A stretch of 39,434 nucleotides of DNA from JAVJPJ01 sp040217295 (GTDB lineage Bacteria > Pseudomonadota > Alphaproteobacteria > Rhodobacterales > Rhodobacteraceae), in NCBI GenBank assembly GCA_964460185.1, contig CAYWTM010000018.1, forward strand, positions 1 to 39,434. The letters run 5' to 3'. The translations under genes were made by a program, and so were the position numbers. Below, in pieces: positions 32,860 to 39,434 of the stretch (its first letter is position 1; each line of letters begins with the position of its first letter). Below the pieces are notes generated by a model that worked only from the letters and a program-made list of their open reading frames with translations, did not search any database and was not told where the DNA came from.

Positions 32860-33879
32860 TCAAGTCCATCCTTCAGGTCTGCGGGCCGATCCACGCACGA
32901 TGAGAGGCCCCTCGATTTGGGTGATCTGACCGGGTGCGGCACCATCCTCGATCTCGGCCAGCAGGGTTTCGACGGTGGCCGACACCATCCGGTTCACGGG
33001 CTGGCGCAACGTGGTCAGGTCATAGGCGGGCCAGGACGCCATGGGCACGTCGTCATATCCGACGATCGAGACATCTTCGGGCACCCGCAAACCCAGGCTG
33101 TGGCGCACCTCGTCCATCACGGCCATCGCCATGTGGTCATTGCCGACAAAGATCGCATCGGGCGGCTCGGCGCCTTGCATCATGGCGCGCGCGCAGGCCG
33201 CCGCCGTGTCGCGGCGATACATCCCGTCCGCCTCTGCATGCAGCGCCACGCCCGCCTGCGCCAGCCCGTCCAGGAACCCCGCGCGCCGGTCCACCCCGGT
33301 CGAAGCCCCAAGCCACCCCGAGATATGCGCGATCCGCCTGTGCCCGCCCGCCACGAGAAACCGCGCCACCTCGCGCCCGCCGGCGCGGTTTTCCGACGTC
33401 ACCGCGCTCAGGTTCGACCCGGTGATCGAACGGTTGAACAACATCACCGGAATACCCGCGGCCCGGCACAGATCGGTCAATTCTCCCGACAGGTTGATCG
33501 AGGCGGTGATGATGCCGTCCACCTGGTAATCCAGCAGATCCCCGATGACCTCATCCACGTCCTGATCGCTGTTGCCGGCCAGGAAGATCAGAATGTGATA
33601 GCCCCGCGCCTGCAACGCGGCGCTGAGTTTTTCCAGCGCGTCCGGGTAGAACGCATTGTCGAGGTACGCCACGACCAGACCGATGATGCGCGACCGTCCG
33701 GTGATCAGCGAACGGGCCAGGATATTGGGTCGATATCCCAGGTCATCGGCGGCCTTGCGCACCCGCTCGGCCATTTTCTTGGACACGCTCGCTCCCGGGG
33801 TAAAGACACGGCTGACAGCGCTTTGGCTGACACCCGCGGCCCGGGCCACATCGATCGAGGTTATCTTGCGTTCGCCCAT
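32860..33879 (-). CDS. LacI family transcriptional regulator
   Basis: A 339-residue repressor. The N-terminal helix-turn-helix and hinge read ITSIDVARAAGVSQSAVSRVF (6-26) and RKAADDLGYRPNILARSL (41-58). The rest is a periplasmic-binding-type effector domain (IIGLVVAYLDNAFYPDALEKL onward). GGAG lies 8 bases before the ATG at 33879; an ATG nine codons earlier would overlap the SDR gene and lacks a site. It is embedded in the operon it probably controls, 4 bases after the SDR stop. A LacI-type palindrome lies at 37187-37200. Confidence 0.93.
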   Translation of the reverse strand: MGERKITSIDVARAAGVSQSAVSRVFTPGASVSKKMAERVRKAADDLGYRPNILARSLITGRSRIIGLVVAYLDNAFYPDALEKLSAALQARGYHILIFLAGNSDQDVDEVIGDLLDYQVDGIITASINLSGELTDLCRAAGIPVMLFNRSITGSNLSAVTSENRAGGREVARFLVAGGHRRIAHISGWLGASTGVDRRAGFLDGLAQAGVALHAEADGMYRRDTAAACARAMMQGAEPPDAIFVGNDHMAMAVMDEVRHSLGLRVPEDVSIVGYDDVPMASWPAYDLTTLRQPVNRMVSATVETLLAEIEDGAAPGQITQIEGPLIVRGSARRPEGWT

Positions 33880-33883
33880 GCGC

Positions 33884-34639
33884 CTACTCCGCCGTCCATC
33901 CGCCATCGACCAGCAGCGCCGCGCCGGTCACCATGGCCGAGGCATCCGAGGCGAGAAAGACGACCGCCCCCATCAGATCCTCGACCTCGGCCACCCGCGG
34001 CAGCTTGATCTTGCTCTCGATCCAGGCCCGTTTCCCGGGATCGGCAAAGGTGGCGGCCGTCAGTTCGGTCCGCACGAAGGTCGGGCAAAGCGTGTTGACG
34101 CGGATGTTGCGCGGCCCCCATTCGATGGCCATCGCCTTGGTCATGCCCTCGAGCGCATGTTTCGACGCGCAATAGACCGCGCGATCGATGCCGCCCACAT
34201 GCCCCATCTGGCTTGAAATCTGGATAATCGATCCCCCGTCCCTCATGTCGGCCGCCACGGCCTGCGCCAGGAAATACGCTGCCCTGACATTGACCGCCAT
34301 CACCGCGTCATAGTCATCCGGCGTGGTTTCGGCGGCAGGACCGTGGCGCGCCAGACCGGCGGAATTGCACAAGATGTCGACCGGCCCGATCCGGTCCACA
34401 AGCGCCGCAACCGCATCCCGGTCGGTGATGTCGACCGGGTAGCCCGCGGCGGAAAACCCCTCGGCCCGCATCGCGGCCTCTGCGGCGCGCAGCGCCCCGG
34501 CCCCCCGCGCGGCAAGGGTGACATGCGCCCCCGCCTCCGCCAGCGCCACCGCGCAGCCCAGCCCGATCCCGCGCGAGGCCCCGGTGACAAGCGCCCGCTT
34601 GCCGTCCAGGCGAAAACTCGGCGTACGCGGAAGGCTCAT
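33884..34639 (-). CDS. SDR family NAD(P)-dependent dehydrogenase
   Basis: A 251-residue classical short-chain dehydrogenase. The cofactor motif is TGASRGIG (19-26) and the structural motif is NSAG (92-95). The catalytic set is Ser142/143 (ISSQMG), Tyr156 and Lys160 (YCASK). The end GAALLVDGGWTAE is typical. It would oxidise or reduce a hydroxyl or keto group of a small substrate. AAAGGAAA lies before the ATG. The LacI regulator follows within 4 bases. The 88-base gap upstream shows no convincing promoter. Confidence 0.93.
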   Translation of the reverse strand: MSLPRTPSFRLDGKRALVTGASRGIGLGCAVALAEAGAHVTLAARGAGALRAAEAAMRAEGFSAAGYPVDITDRDAVAALVDRIGPVDILCNSAGLARHGPAAETTPDDYDAVMAVNVRAAYFLAQAVAADMRDGGSIIQISSQMGHVGGIDRAVYCASKHALEGMTKAMAIEWGPRNIRVNTLCPTFVRTELTAATFADPGKRAWIESKIKLPRVAEVEDLMGAVVFLASDASAMVTGAALLVDGGWTAE

Positions 34640-34727
34640 CTGGTTTCCTTTCGGACAAGCGGGTCAGCATGCCATCGCGACGGCGATCGCCCGCACAGTG
34701 TCGGATCAAGGCGCAAGCAACACCGCG

Positions 34728-35687
34728 TCATGGCAGCAAGGCCCGCATCCGCGCCAGGACATCGACACCAAGCTGTTGATAAACATGCAAAAGATCGACC
34801 AGAACCCAGTTTTCGGCGATCTTCCCCCCCTCGACCCGCCAGAAATCAAGGCTCCGCATATCCAGCCGCGCCCCCGTCGCGGGCAGACCCAACCAGCCCC
34901 CGCCGGTCAGCGTGACGCGCATCCCGGGCCAGGCGGTGAAGCCCACGTAATCCCCCTCGGCGAACAAATGGCCCCGGTCCATCAGCGCGCGCCGGTCCGG
35001 CATCGCGGTCAGGAACGGCGCCTGATGATGGGCGCGGAACCCCTCGATCCCGCGCGCGGTTCCGATGCCCGACGGTCCATACCACGAGCAATCCGTCCAC
35101 CAGTATCGTGCCAGAACCTCCGCCGGGGTGCCCGAGGGGTCATGCCCAAGGGCCGCCAGCATGTCGCCCACCACCTGCCGCGCCGCCGTGCCATCCCCCG
35201 AAACCCTCAGACCATCCTGCGTCGCGGGCCCCGGCACCTGCCATTCCCGGCCCAGCGATGGCGATAGCGGCCACACCCCGGCCTGCATCATCACCTCCGG
35301 AATATCCCACAGCGCCTGCATCTCGACCACGCGGCCTGCCTCGACGCGGAAAAACTCGTGAAACCGCATCGCCACCATGCGGCCCGTGGGCGGAATGCCA
35401 AGAAAGGCGGCCTCGAACCGACCGCACCAATAGCCGCAATGACCGACCCAAAGCTGGCCCTGCGCGTCCATCCCGGCCATCTCGATGGTGACCCGGCGCT
35501 CCAGATCGGGGATCGCGGCACCCAATGCGCCCAGCGCCTTGGCTTCGTAATCCGCCACATCCAGCGTCTCGAAGGGATGAGCCAGGTAGACGACACAGCC
35601 CGGCGCGGCAACGCCCGACACATGCCCCGACCGACGCACACCCTCCAGCAGCGCCTTCACCGAATGGATTGACCGAGCGTCCGCCAC
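34728..35687 (-). CDS. Double SnoaL/NTF2-like domain protein 2 (ester-cyclase type)
   Basis: A 319-residue protein with two NTF2/SnoaL-like domains. The first (to about 155) has CVVYLAHPFETLDVADYEAK, MRFHEFFRVEAGRVVEMQALWD. The second has VLARYWWTDCSWYGPSGIGTARGIEGF and SLDFWRVEGGKIAENWVLVD, close to the SnoaL-type polyketide/ester cyclase pattern. The GTG at 35687 (reading MADARSIHS) is chosen; a TTG one codon earlier is the alternative. The start lies just past the GGAGAAG tail of dispersed repeat copy 4. It pairs with the similar protein at 31876-32859 in the same cluster. Confidence 0.8.
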   Translation of the reverse strand: MADARSIHSVKALLEGVRRSGHVSGVAAPGCVVYLAHPFETLDVADYEAKALGALGAAIPDLERRVTIEMAGMDAQGQLWVGHCGYWCGRFEAAFLGIPPTGRMVAMRFHEFFRVEAGRVVEMQALWDIPEVMMQAGVWPLSPSLGREWQVPGPATQDGLRVSGDGTAARQVVGDMLAALGHDPSGTPAEVLARYWWTDCSWYGPSGIGTARGIEGFRAHHQAPFLTAMPDRRALMDRGHLFAEGDYVGFTAWPGMRVTLTGGGWLGLPATGARLDMRSLDFWRVEGGKIAENWVLVDLLHVYQQLGVDVLARMRALLP

Positions 35688-35698
35688 CAAAACCCCAT

Positions 35699-35753
35699 CT
35701 TCTCCGTTTCAAAAATATCCCGGGGGAGTCCGCAGGACGGGGGCAGAGCCCCC
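35699..35753 (-). repeat. Composite dispersed repeat, copy 4
   Basis: Minus strand: GGGGGC-TCT-GCCCCC, then GTCC-TGC-GGAC, C-rich link, GGGATATTT and GAAACGGAGAAG. It fills the gap between the HisD-like stop (35795) and the second double-SnoaL gene. An additional GGCGGG/CCCGCC palindrome lies next to it near 35770. It may end the HisD-like transcript. Confidence 0.65.
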
Positions 35754-35794
35754 AAGAAAGGGGTGGGCGGGCGGGCCCGCCGACCCTCGAAAAC

Positions 35795-37120
35795 CTATTC
35801 CGCCGCGTCCCGGCAAGGCGCTGCCGCACCATAGCCCACATTCAACCCGCCATAGCGGCGCACCCGCAGGTTGCATTGCTCGGCATGACCCACGAACCCC
35901 TCCAGCATGCACAACCGCGAGCCGTATTCCCCGACCAGCGTCGCCGCCTCGTCGGTCACGATCCTCTGGTAGGAATGGGTCTTGATGAACTTGCCGACCC
36001 ACAGCCCGCCGGTGTAGCGCCCCGCCTTCCTGGTGGGCAGCGTATGGTTGGTGCCGATCACCTTGTCCCCGTTTGCCACATTCGTGCGCGGGCCCAGGAA
36101 CACCGCGCCGTAATTGGTCATCTTCTCCAGGAACCAGTCATCCCGGTCGGTCATGACCTGAACATGCTCTGACGCCATGTCCTCCGAGACCGCCAGCATC
36201 TCGTCGTGATCGGCACACAAGATGATCTCGCCATAGTCCTCCCACGACACCCGCGCGGTATCCGCCGTGGGCAAGATCGCCAGCAGGCGGTCGATCTCGG
36301 CCATCGTGTCCAGCGCCAGCTTGCGGGAATTGGTGATCAGGACGGCGGGCGAATTATACCCATGTTCCGCCTGCCCCAAGAGGTCGGTGGCGCACATCTC
36401 GCCATCGACCGTGTCATCGGCGATCACGCAGGTCTCGGTCGGTCCGGCGAACAGGTCGATGCCCACCCGGCCGAAAAGCTGGCGCTTGGCTTCGGCGACA
36501 AAGGCATTTCCGGGTCCGACCAGCATGTCCACCGGCGCGATCGTTTCGGTGCCGATGGCCATGGCGCCCACGGCTTGCACGCCGCCCAGCACCAGGATCT
36601 CGTCGGCGCCCCCTTCATGCATGGCCGCCACGATCGCGGGATGCGGCTTGCCGCCCACCGGCGGGGCCGAGGCCACGATGCGTTTGACGCCTGCAACCTT
36701 GGCCGTCAGCACCGACATGTGGGCCGAGGCCACCATCGGAAACTTTCCGCCCGGCACGTAGCAACCGACGGAATTCACGGGAATATTCCTGTGCCCCAGG
36801 ATCACGCCCGGCAGGGTTTCCACCTCGATGTCCACCATCGAGGCGCGCTGCGCTTCGGCAAAGCGGCGGATCTGGGTCTGCGCGAAGCGGATATCCTCCA
36901 TCTCGCGCGTTGTGACCTGCTGCATCGCCGCGTCGATCTCGGATCGGGTCAGGCGGAACGCGGCGGGCTCGTACCTGTCGAACTTCGCCGACAGATCGCG
37001 CACGGCTGCATCCCCGCGCGCCTCGATCTCGGACAAGATGCCTTCCACGATGCCGCGCGTCCTGGCATCATCCTCAGCCCGTTCCGAGGCCGGTTTGCCG
37101 CGTTTGAGATACTCCGCCAT
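35795..37120 (-). CDS. Histidinol dehydrogenase-family zinc dehydrogenase (catabolic paralog)
   Basis: A 441-residue HisD-fold NAD-dependent alcohol dehydrogenase. Zinc ligands Gln250, His253 (QAEHG), Asp352 (GDKVIG) and His412 (EGFVGH) and the catalytic Glu318-His319 pair (SEHVQVM) are all present. The segment GGLWVGKFIKTHSYQR and the tail after LRVRRYG differ from biosynthetic HisD and are like catabolic paralogs such as the sulfopropanediol dehydrogenase HpsN. No his gene is nearby. The start at 37120 has GGAGG 9 bases upstream; a longer reading has no support. It probably oxidises an alcohol to an acid in this cluster. Confidence 0.88.
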   Translation of the reverse strand: MAEYLKRGKPASERAEDDARTRGIVEGILSEIEARGDAAVRDLSAKFDRYEPAAFRLTRSEIDAAMQQVTTREMEDIRFAQTQIRRFAEAQRASMVDIEVETLPGVILGHRNIPVNSVGCYVPGGKFPMVASAHMSVLTAKVAGVKRIVASAPPVGGKPHPAIVAAMHEGGADEILVLGGVQAVGAMAIGTETIAPVDMLVGPGNAFVAEAKRQLFGRVGIDLFAGPTETCVIADDTVDGEMCATDLLGQAEHGYNSPAVLITNSRKLALDTMAEIDRLLAILPTADTARVSWEDYGEIILCADHDEMLAVSEDMASEHVQVMTDRDDWFLEKMTNYGAVFLGPRTNVANGDKVIGTNHTLPTRKAGRYTGGLWVGKFIKTHSYQRIVTDEAATLVGEYGSRLCMLEGFVGHAEQCNLRVRRYGGLNVGYGAAAPCRDAAE

Positions 37121-37150
37121 CTTCCACATCCTCCCGATGGAACATGGTGA

Positions 37151-37178
37151 AAGATACCGGCCCGGTGAGGCAGGGCAA
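37151..37178 (-). promoter_or_regulatory. Candidate promoter of the HisD-like gene
   Basis: Minus strand: TTGCCC (37178-37173), 16-base spacer, TATCTT (37156-37151), about 30 bases before the start codon. The match is moderate. Confidence 0.4.
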
Positions 37179-37186
37179 GGGAAATC

Positions 37187-37200
37187 TGCATACGTTTGCA
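37187..37200. promoter_or_regulatory. LacI-family operator-like palindrome
   Basis: TGCATACGTTTGCA, one mismatch from the perfect LacI/PurR-type palindrome TGCAAACGTTTGCA. It lies 8 bases upstream of the candidate -35 of the HisD-like gene. The LacI regulator at 32860-33879 is the obvious candidate to bind it. Confidence 0.5.
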
Positions 37201-37220
37201 AATGCAGCGCGACGCTCCGC

Positions 37221-38243
37221 CTAGCGCATGGCCTGCCCTTGCCCGTCGAAATAATGTCGTTTTGCGGGATCAAGGATCAGCCCGACCCCGGCACCGGGCC
37301 TCAGCATGGTTTCGCCATCCGTTCGAACCGTAAGCTTGCCCGCCGGCCCGCAATCCACGATCAGGAACATGTCCGCCCCCAGATACTCGGCCACATCGAC
37401 AACCCCGTCAATCTGTCCCGTGCCGGTGTCGCCCAGGCTGATGGCCTCGGGACGGATGCCCAGATGCACCGCCCCCGCAGGGGCCGCATCGATCCGCAAG
37501 CCTTTCTGGTCCAGCGGCAGGACATTCATCTTGGGTGATCCGATGAACTGCGCCACGAACAGGTTTGCGGGGCGGTCATACAGCTCTCTGGGGGGACCGA
37601 CCTGTTCGATCCTGCCCGCCTGCAGCACCACGATCCGGTCGGCCAGCGTCATCGCCTCGACCTGGTCATGGGTCACGTAGACCATGGTGGAATTCAGGCT
37701 CTGGTGCAGCTTGGCGATCTCGTAGCGCATCTCGACCCGCAGGGCCGCGTCGAGGTTCGACAAGGGCTCGTCAAACAAGAACGCGGTCGGGTCGCGCACG
37801 ATCGACCGCCCGATGGCCACGCGCTGCCGCTGTCCGCCCGACAGATCCTTGGGCCGGCGCTCCAGGTAGTCTTCCAGCCGCAAGGCGCGCGCGGCCTCGG
37901 CCACCTTCGCGTCGATCTCCGCCTTCGATGCGCCCGCGGTTTTCAGCGAGAACCCCATGTTCTCGGCGACCGACATATGCGGATAGAGCGCATAGCTTTG
38001 AAACACCATCGCCAACCCGCGCTTCGACGGAGGCTCGGCGGTGGCGTCGCGGTCGTCGATGATCACCTGCCCGCGCGACGTTTCCTCGAGGCCCGCGATC
38101 ATCCTGAGCAACGTGGATTTCCCGCACCCCGATGGCCCCACGAAGATCACGAACTCCCCATCTTCGATGGCCAGGTCCACGCCCTTGATGACCTGCACCT
38201 CGCCGAACCATTTCTCGACGGATTTCAGCTCGATCGCACCCAT
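37221..38243 (-). CDS. Sugar ABC transporter ATP-binding protein (MalK/UgpC type)
   Basis: A 340-residue CUT1-class ABC ATPase. It has Walker A GPSGCGKST (about 36-44), Q-loop FQSYALYPHM, signature LSGGQRQRVAIGR, Walker B FLFDEPLSNLDAAL and THDQVEAM. The C-terminal TOBE domain begins near QFIGSPKMNVLPL. It energises uptake of a sugar, polyol or glycerol-phosphate. Permeases and binding protein are not in the window and probably lie upstream beyond 39434. It follows the glycoside hydrolase by 3 bases. It is the last gene of its operon, ending 100 bases before the HisD-like gene. Confidence 0.94.
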   Translation of the reverse strand: MGAIELKSVEKWFGEVQVIKGVDLAIEDGEFVIFVGPSGCGKSTLLRMIAGLEETSRGQVIIDDRDATAEPPSKRGLAMVFQSYALYPHMSVAENMGFSLKTAGASKAEIDAKVAEAARALRLEDYLERRPKDLSGGQRQRVAIGRSIVRDPTAFLFDEPLSNLDAALRVEMRYEIAKLHQSLNSTMVYVTHDQVEAMTLADRIVVLQAGRIEQVGPPRELYDRPANLFVAQFIGSPKMNVLPLDQKGLRIDAAPAGAVHLGIRPEAISLGDTGTGQIDGVVDVAEYLGADMFLIVDCGPAGKLTVRTDGETMLRPGAGVGLILDPAKRHYFDGQGQAMR

Positions 38244-38246
38244 GTC

Positions 38247-39434
38247 TCAGCCCTCCCCAAGTGTTGGGCTGGCCCAAGACAGCCAGACCGCCGCCGTCCA
38301 TGTGAATGTGCCCCCGCCCGCGGGCGTGCCATCCATAGGATCGAAATATTCGGCGAACCCGTTGCCGGCGATCAGCCGCGCGGTGTCGGTGCGGATGCGC
38401 GCGGCCTCTGCCGTCAGGCCGGCCTCCGCCAGGCCATTGCCCGCCATGTAGTTCATCACCGCCCAGACCGGCCCGCGCCAATAGCGCAGGCTGTCGAATG
38501 CGGGCCCCTGGGGATCATAACTCGGCACCGCGTAGACCGTCGCCTCCAGCACCCGGCGCAGCGCGGGCAGGGCCCGGTCATCGCGCAACCCCGCCCACCA
38601 GCACAGGAACGATGCGTTCGACAGCACGCCCGCGAAATTCCCGCTCACCAGGTTCTTGGAATCGTAGCCCCCGATGGCCGGGTTCCACAGCGTTTCGGCC
38701 CCCATCTGCAAATGCGCGATCCACCCATCGATCCGGTCCGTCGGCTCCCCCAGGACCGTGGCCATCTCGCGCAGATCGCGTGTCGCCCTGAGCGCAGTGA
38801 AGGTCATCGTCGGATCGGCCACGCGAAACGGGCTTTCGGCGGCGATGCGCGCATCGTCCCAGGCCCGCGCGCGCCCGAACTGCACCAGCCAGATATAGCG
38901 GTCGTAGTCCTCCTTGGTCGGCCGCATGGACGCATCCACATGGCCCGTATCGCGCCGGGTGTAGGGGGCAACCCCCACGGGATTGATCCCCGCCATGGCC
39001 TCGTCCCAGTCAGGGGCATTGTCGCGCCCGGCCTCCCAGGGATGCGTGATGACCACGGCTCCGGTCTCCGCGCGCGCCTCGATGATCCAGCGGTGATAGG
39101 CCAGCAATCTGGGAAACAGGGCCTTCAGCCGCGCCAGCCCCGCCGACGGATCGCGCAGGTAGATCCGCCACGCCAGCGAGGCCGCCACCGGCGGCTGGCT
39201 GATACCCGAGGACGCCAGCGTGCAGGCCCCGCGCCCCACGGCGTGCTCCGTTCCCCAGACATCGGGCCCCGGAAAATAGCCCGGATCGGTGCGATGGAAC
39301 AGGATATGAGGGACCATCCCGTTGTCCCATTGCCCCGAGAACAGCGTCTCGATCTCGCGCCAGGCACGGTCGATGTCAAAGGCCGCAAAGCCCAGGCCCG
39401 CAAAGGCGCTGTCCCAGTTCCACTGGTAGGGATA
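38247..39434 (-). CDS. Glycoside hydrolase, GH63/MGH1-like, partial (start outside window)
   Basis: The reading frame stays open to the window edge, giving 395 residues without a start codon. The first visible residues, YPYQWNWDSAFAGLGFA, and RYWRGPVWAVMNYM further on are hallmarks of the (alpha/alpha)6-barrel MGH1/GH63-like group, which includes mannosylglycerate hydrolase and glucosidases. Other conserved-looking parts are ITHPWEAGRDNAPDWDEA and GGYDSKNLVSGNFAG. There is no signal peptide in the part seen. Since it lies 3 bases before a sugar ABC ATPase, it likely splits an imported disaccharide or glucoside. The substrate is unknown. Confidence 0.85.
   Translation of the reverse strand, partial: YPYQWNWDSAFAGLGFAAFDIDRAWREIETLFSGQWDNGMVPHILFHRTDPGYFPGPDVWGTEHAVGRGACTLASSGISQPPVAASLAWRIYLRDPSAGLARLKALFPRLLAYHRWIIEARAETGAVVITHPWEAGRDNAPDWDEAMAGINPVGVAPYTRRDTGHVDASMRPTKEDYDRYIWLVQFGRARAWDDARIAAESPFRVADPTMTFTALRATRDLREMATVLGEPTDRIDGWIAHLQMGAETLWNPAIGGYDSKNLVSGNFAGVLSNASFLCWWAGLRDDRALPALRRVLEATVYAVPSYDPQGPAFDSLRYWRGPVWAVMNYMAGNGLAEAGLTAEAARIRTDTARLIAGNGFAEYFDPMDGTPAGGGTFTWTAAVWLSWASPTLGEG

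Noticed and set aside
30733..34008. A 1091-codon plus-strand open frame opposite the dipeptidase, bicupin, SnoaL and LacI genes
   Set aside because: It crosses several clearly coding minus-strand genes and their junctions, and its composition is antisense-like. Not a giant protein.
35795..37120. Histidine biosynthesis locus
   Set aside because: The HisD-fold gene stands alone among catabolic genes and has non-HisD features near its C-terminus.

Overview
The window is high-GC DNA with tightly packed operons, many joined by 1-14 bp start/stop overlaps. The gene content points to an alphaproteobacterium of the Rhodobacteraceae (Roseobacter lineage): a leucine-degradation operon, a PHB granule locus of the phaZ / phaC-phaP-phaR type, a gamma-glutamyl amine catabolism cluster with its own ABC importer, and several small catabolic operons. 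I see no rRNA, tRNA, prophage, insertion sequence or CRISPR array, and no gene-free stretch over 300 bases.

Region 1 (146-9083, minus strand): leucine/isovalerate catabolism (liu). In transcription order: isovaleryl-CoA dehydrogenase (ivd), a small membrane-anchored protein, a secreted Cys-rich protein, methylcrotonyl-CoA carboxylase beta, an ASCH protein, an NTF2-like protein, methylcrotonyl-CoA carboxylase alpha (biotin subunit), a glutathione-transferase-like protein, HMG-CoA lyase and methylglutaconyl-CoA hydratase. Together they convert isovaleryl-CoA to acetoacetate and acetyl-CoA. A promoter with an overlapping TetR-type palindrome precedes ivd. The ivd reading frame carries an apparent 2-nt deletion that replaces its conserved C-terminus.

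Region 2 (9276-11391, plus): a PhzF-fold enzyme, a TerB-like protein and a cytoplasmic PhnD-like protein. Region 3 (11512-22592, plus): a polar amino-acid-type ABC importer (ATPase, binding protein, two permeases), then two glutamine-synthetase-like ligases, a class I glutamine amidotransferase, a PuuB-like FAD oxidase, a DegT-family aminotransferase and a class III aminotransferase. This reads as uptake of an amine or polyamine, gamma-glutamylation, oxidation, deglutamylation and transamination.

Region 4 (22749-27851): PHB metabolism. phaR, phaP and phaC are on the minus strand and phaZ diverges from phaC; a DUF6151-type protein follows phaZ. Three CTGC-N3-GCAG palindromes at the phaP and phaR promoters are probable PhaR operators.

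Region 5 (27954-37120, minus): a catabolic cluster of unassigned pathway. It holds a histidinol-dehydrogenase-like zinc enzyme, a double SnoaL-fold protein, an SDR dehydrogenase, a LacI regulator, a second double SnoaL-fold protein, a bicupin, an M19 dipeptidase, a short MetE-like zinc protein and an alpha/beta hydrolase. Region 6 (37221-39434, minus): the end of a sugar-uptake operon, with a GH63/MGH1-like glycoside hydrolase cut by the window edge and a MalK/UgpC-type ATPase.

A composite repeat (two GC hairpins, then GGGATATTT and GAAACAGAGAAG) occurs four times, each time downstream of a gene end. A 53-bp nested palindrome with two TTGCAA-centred perfect palindromes lies at 16253-16305.
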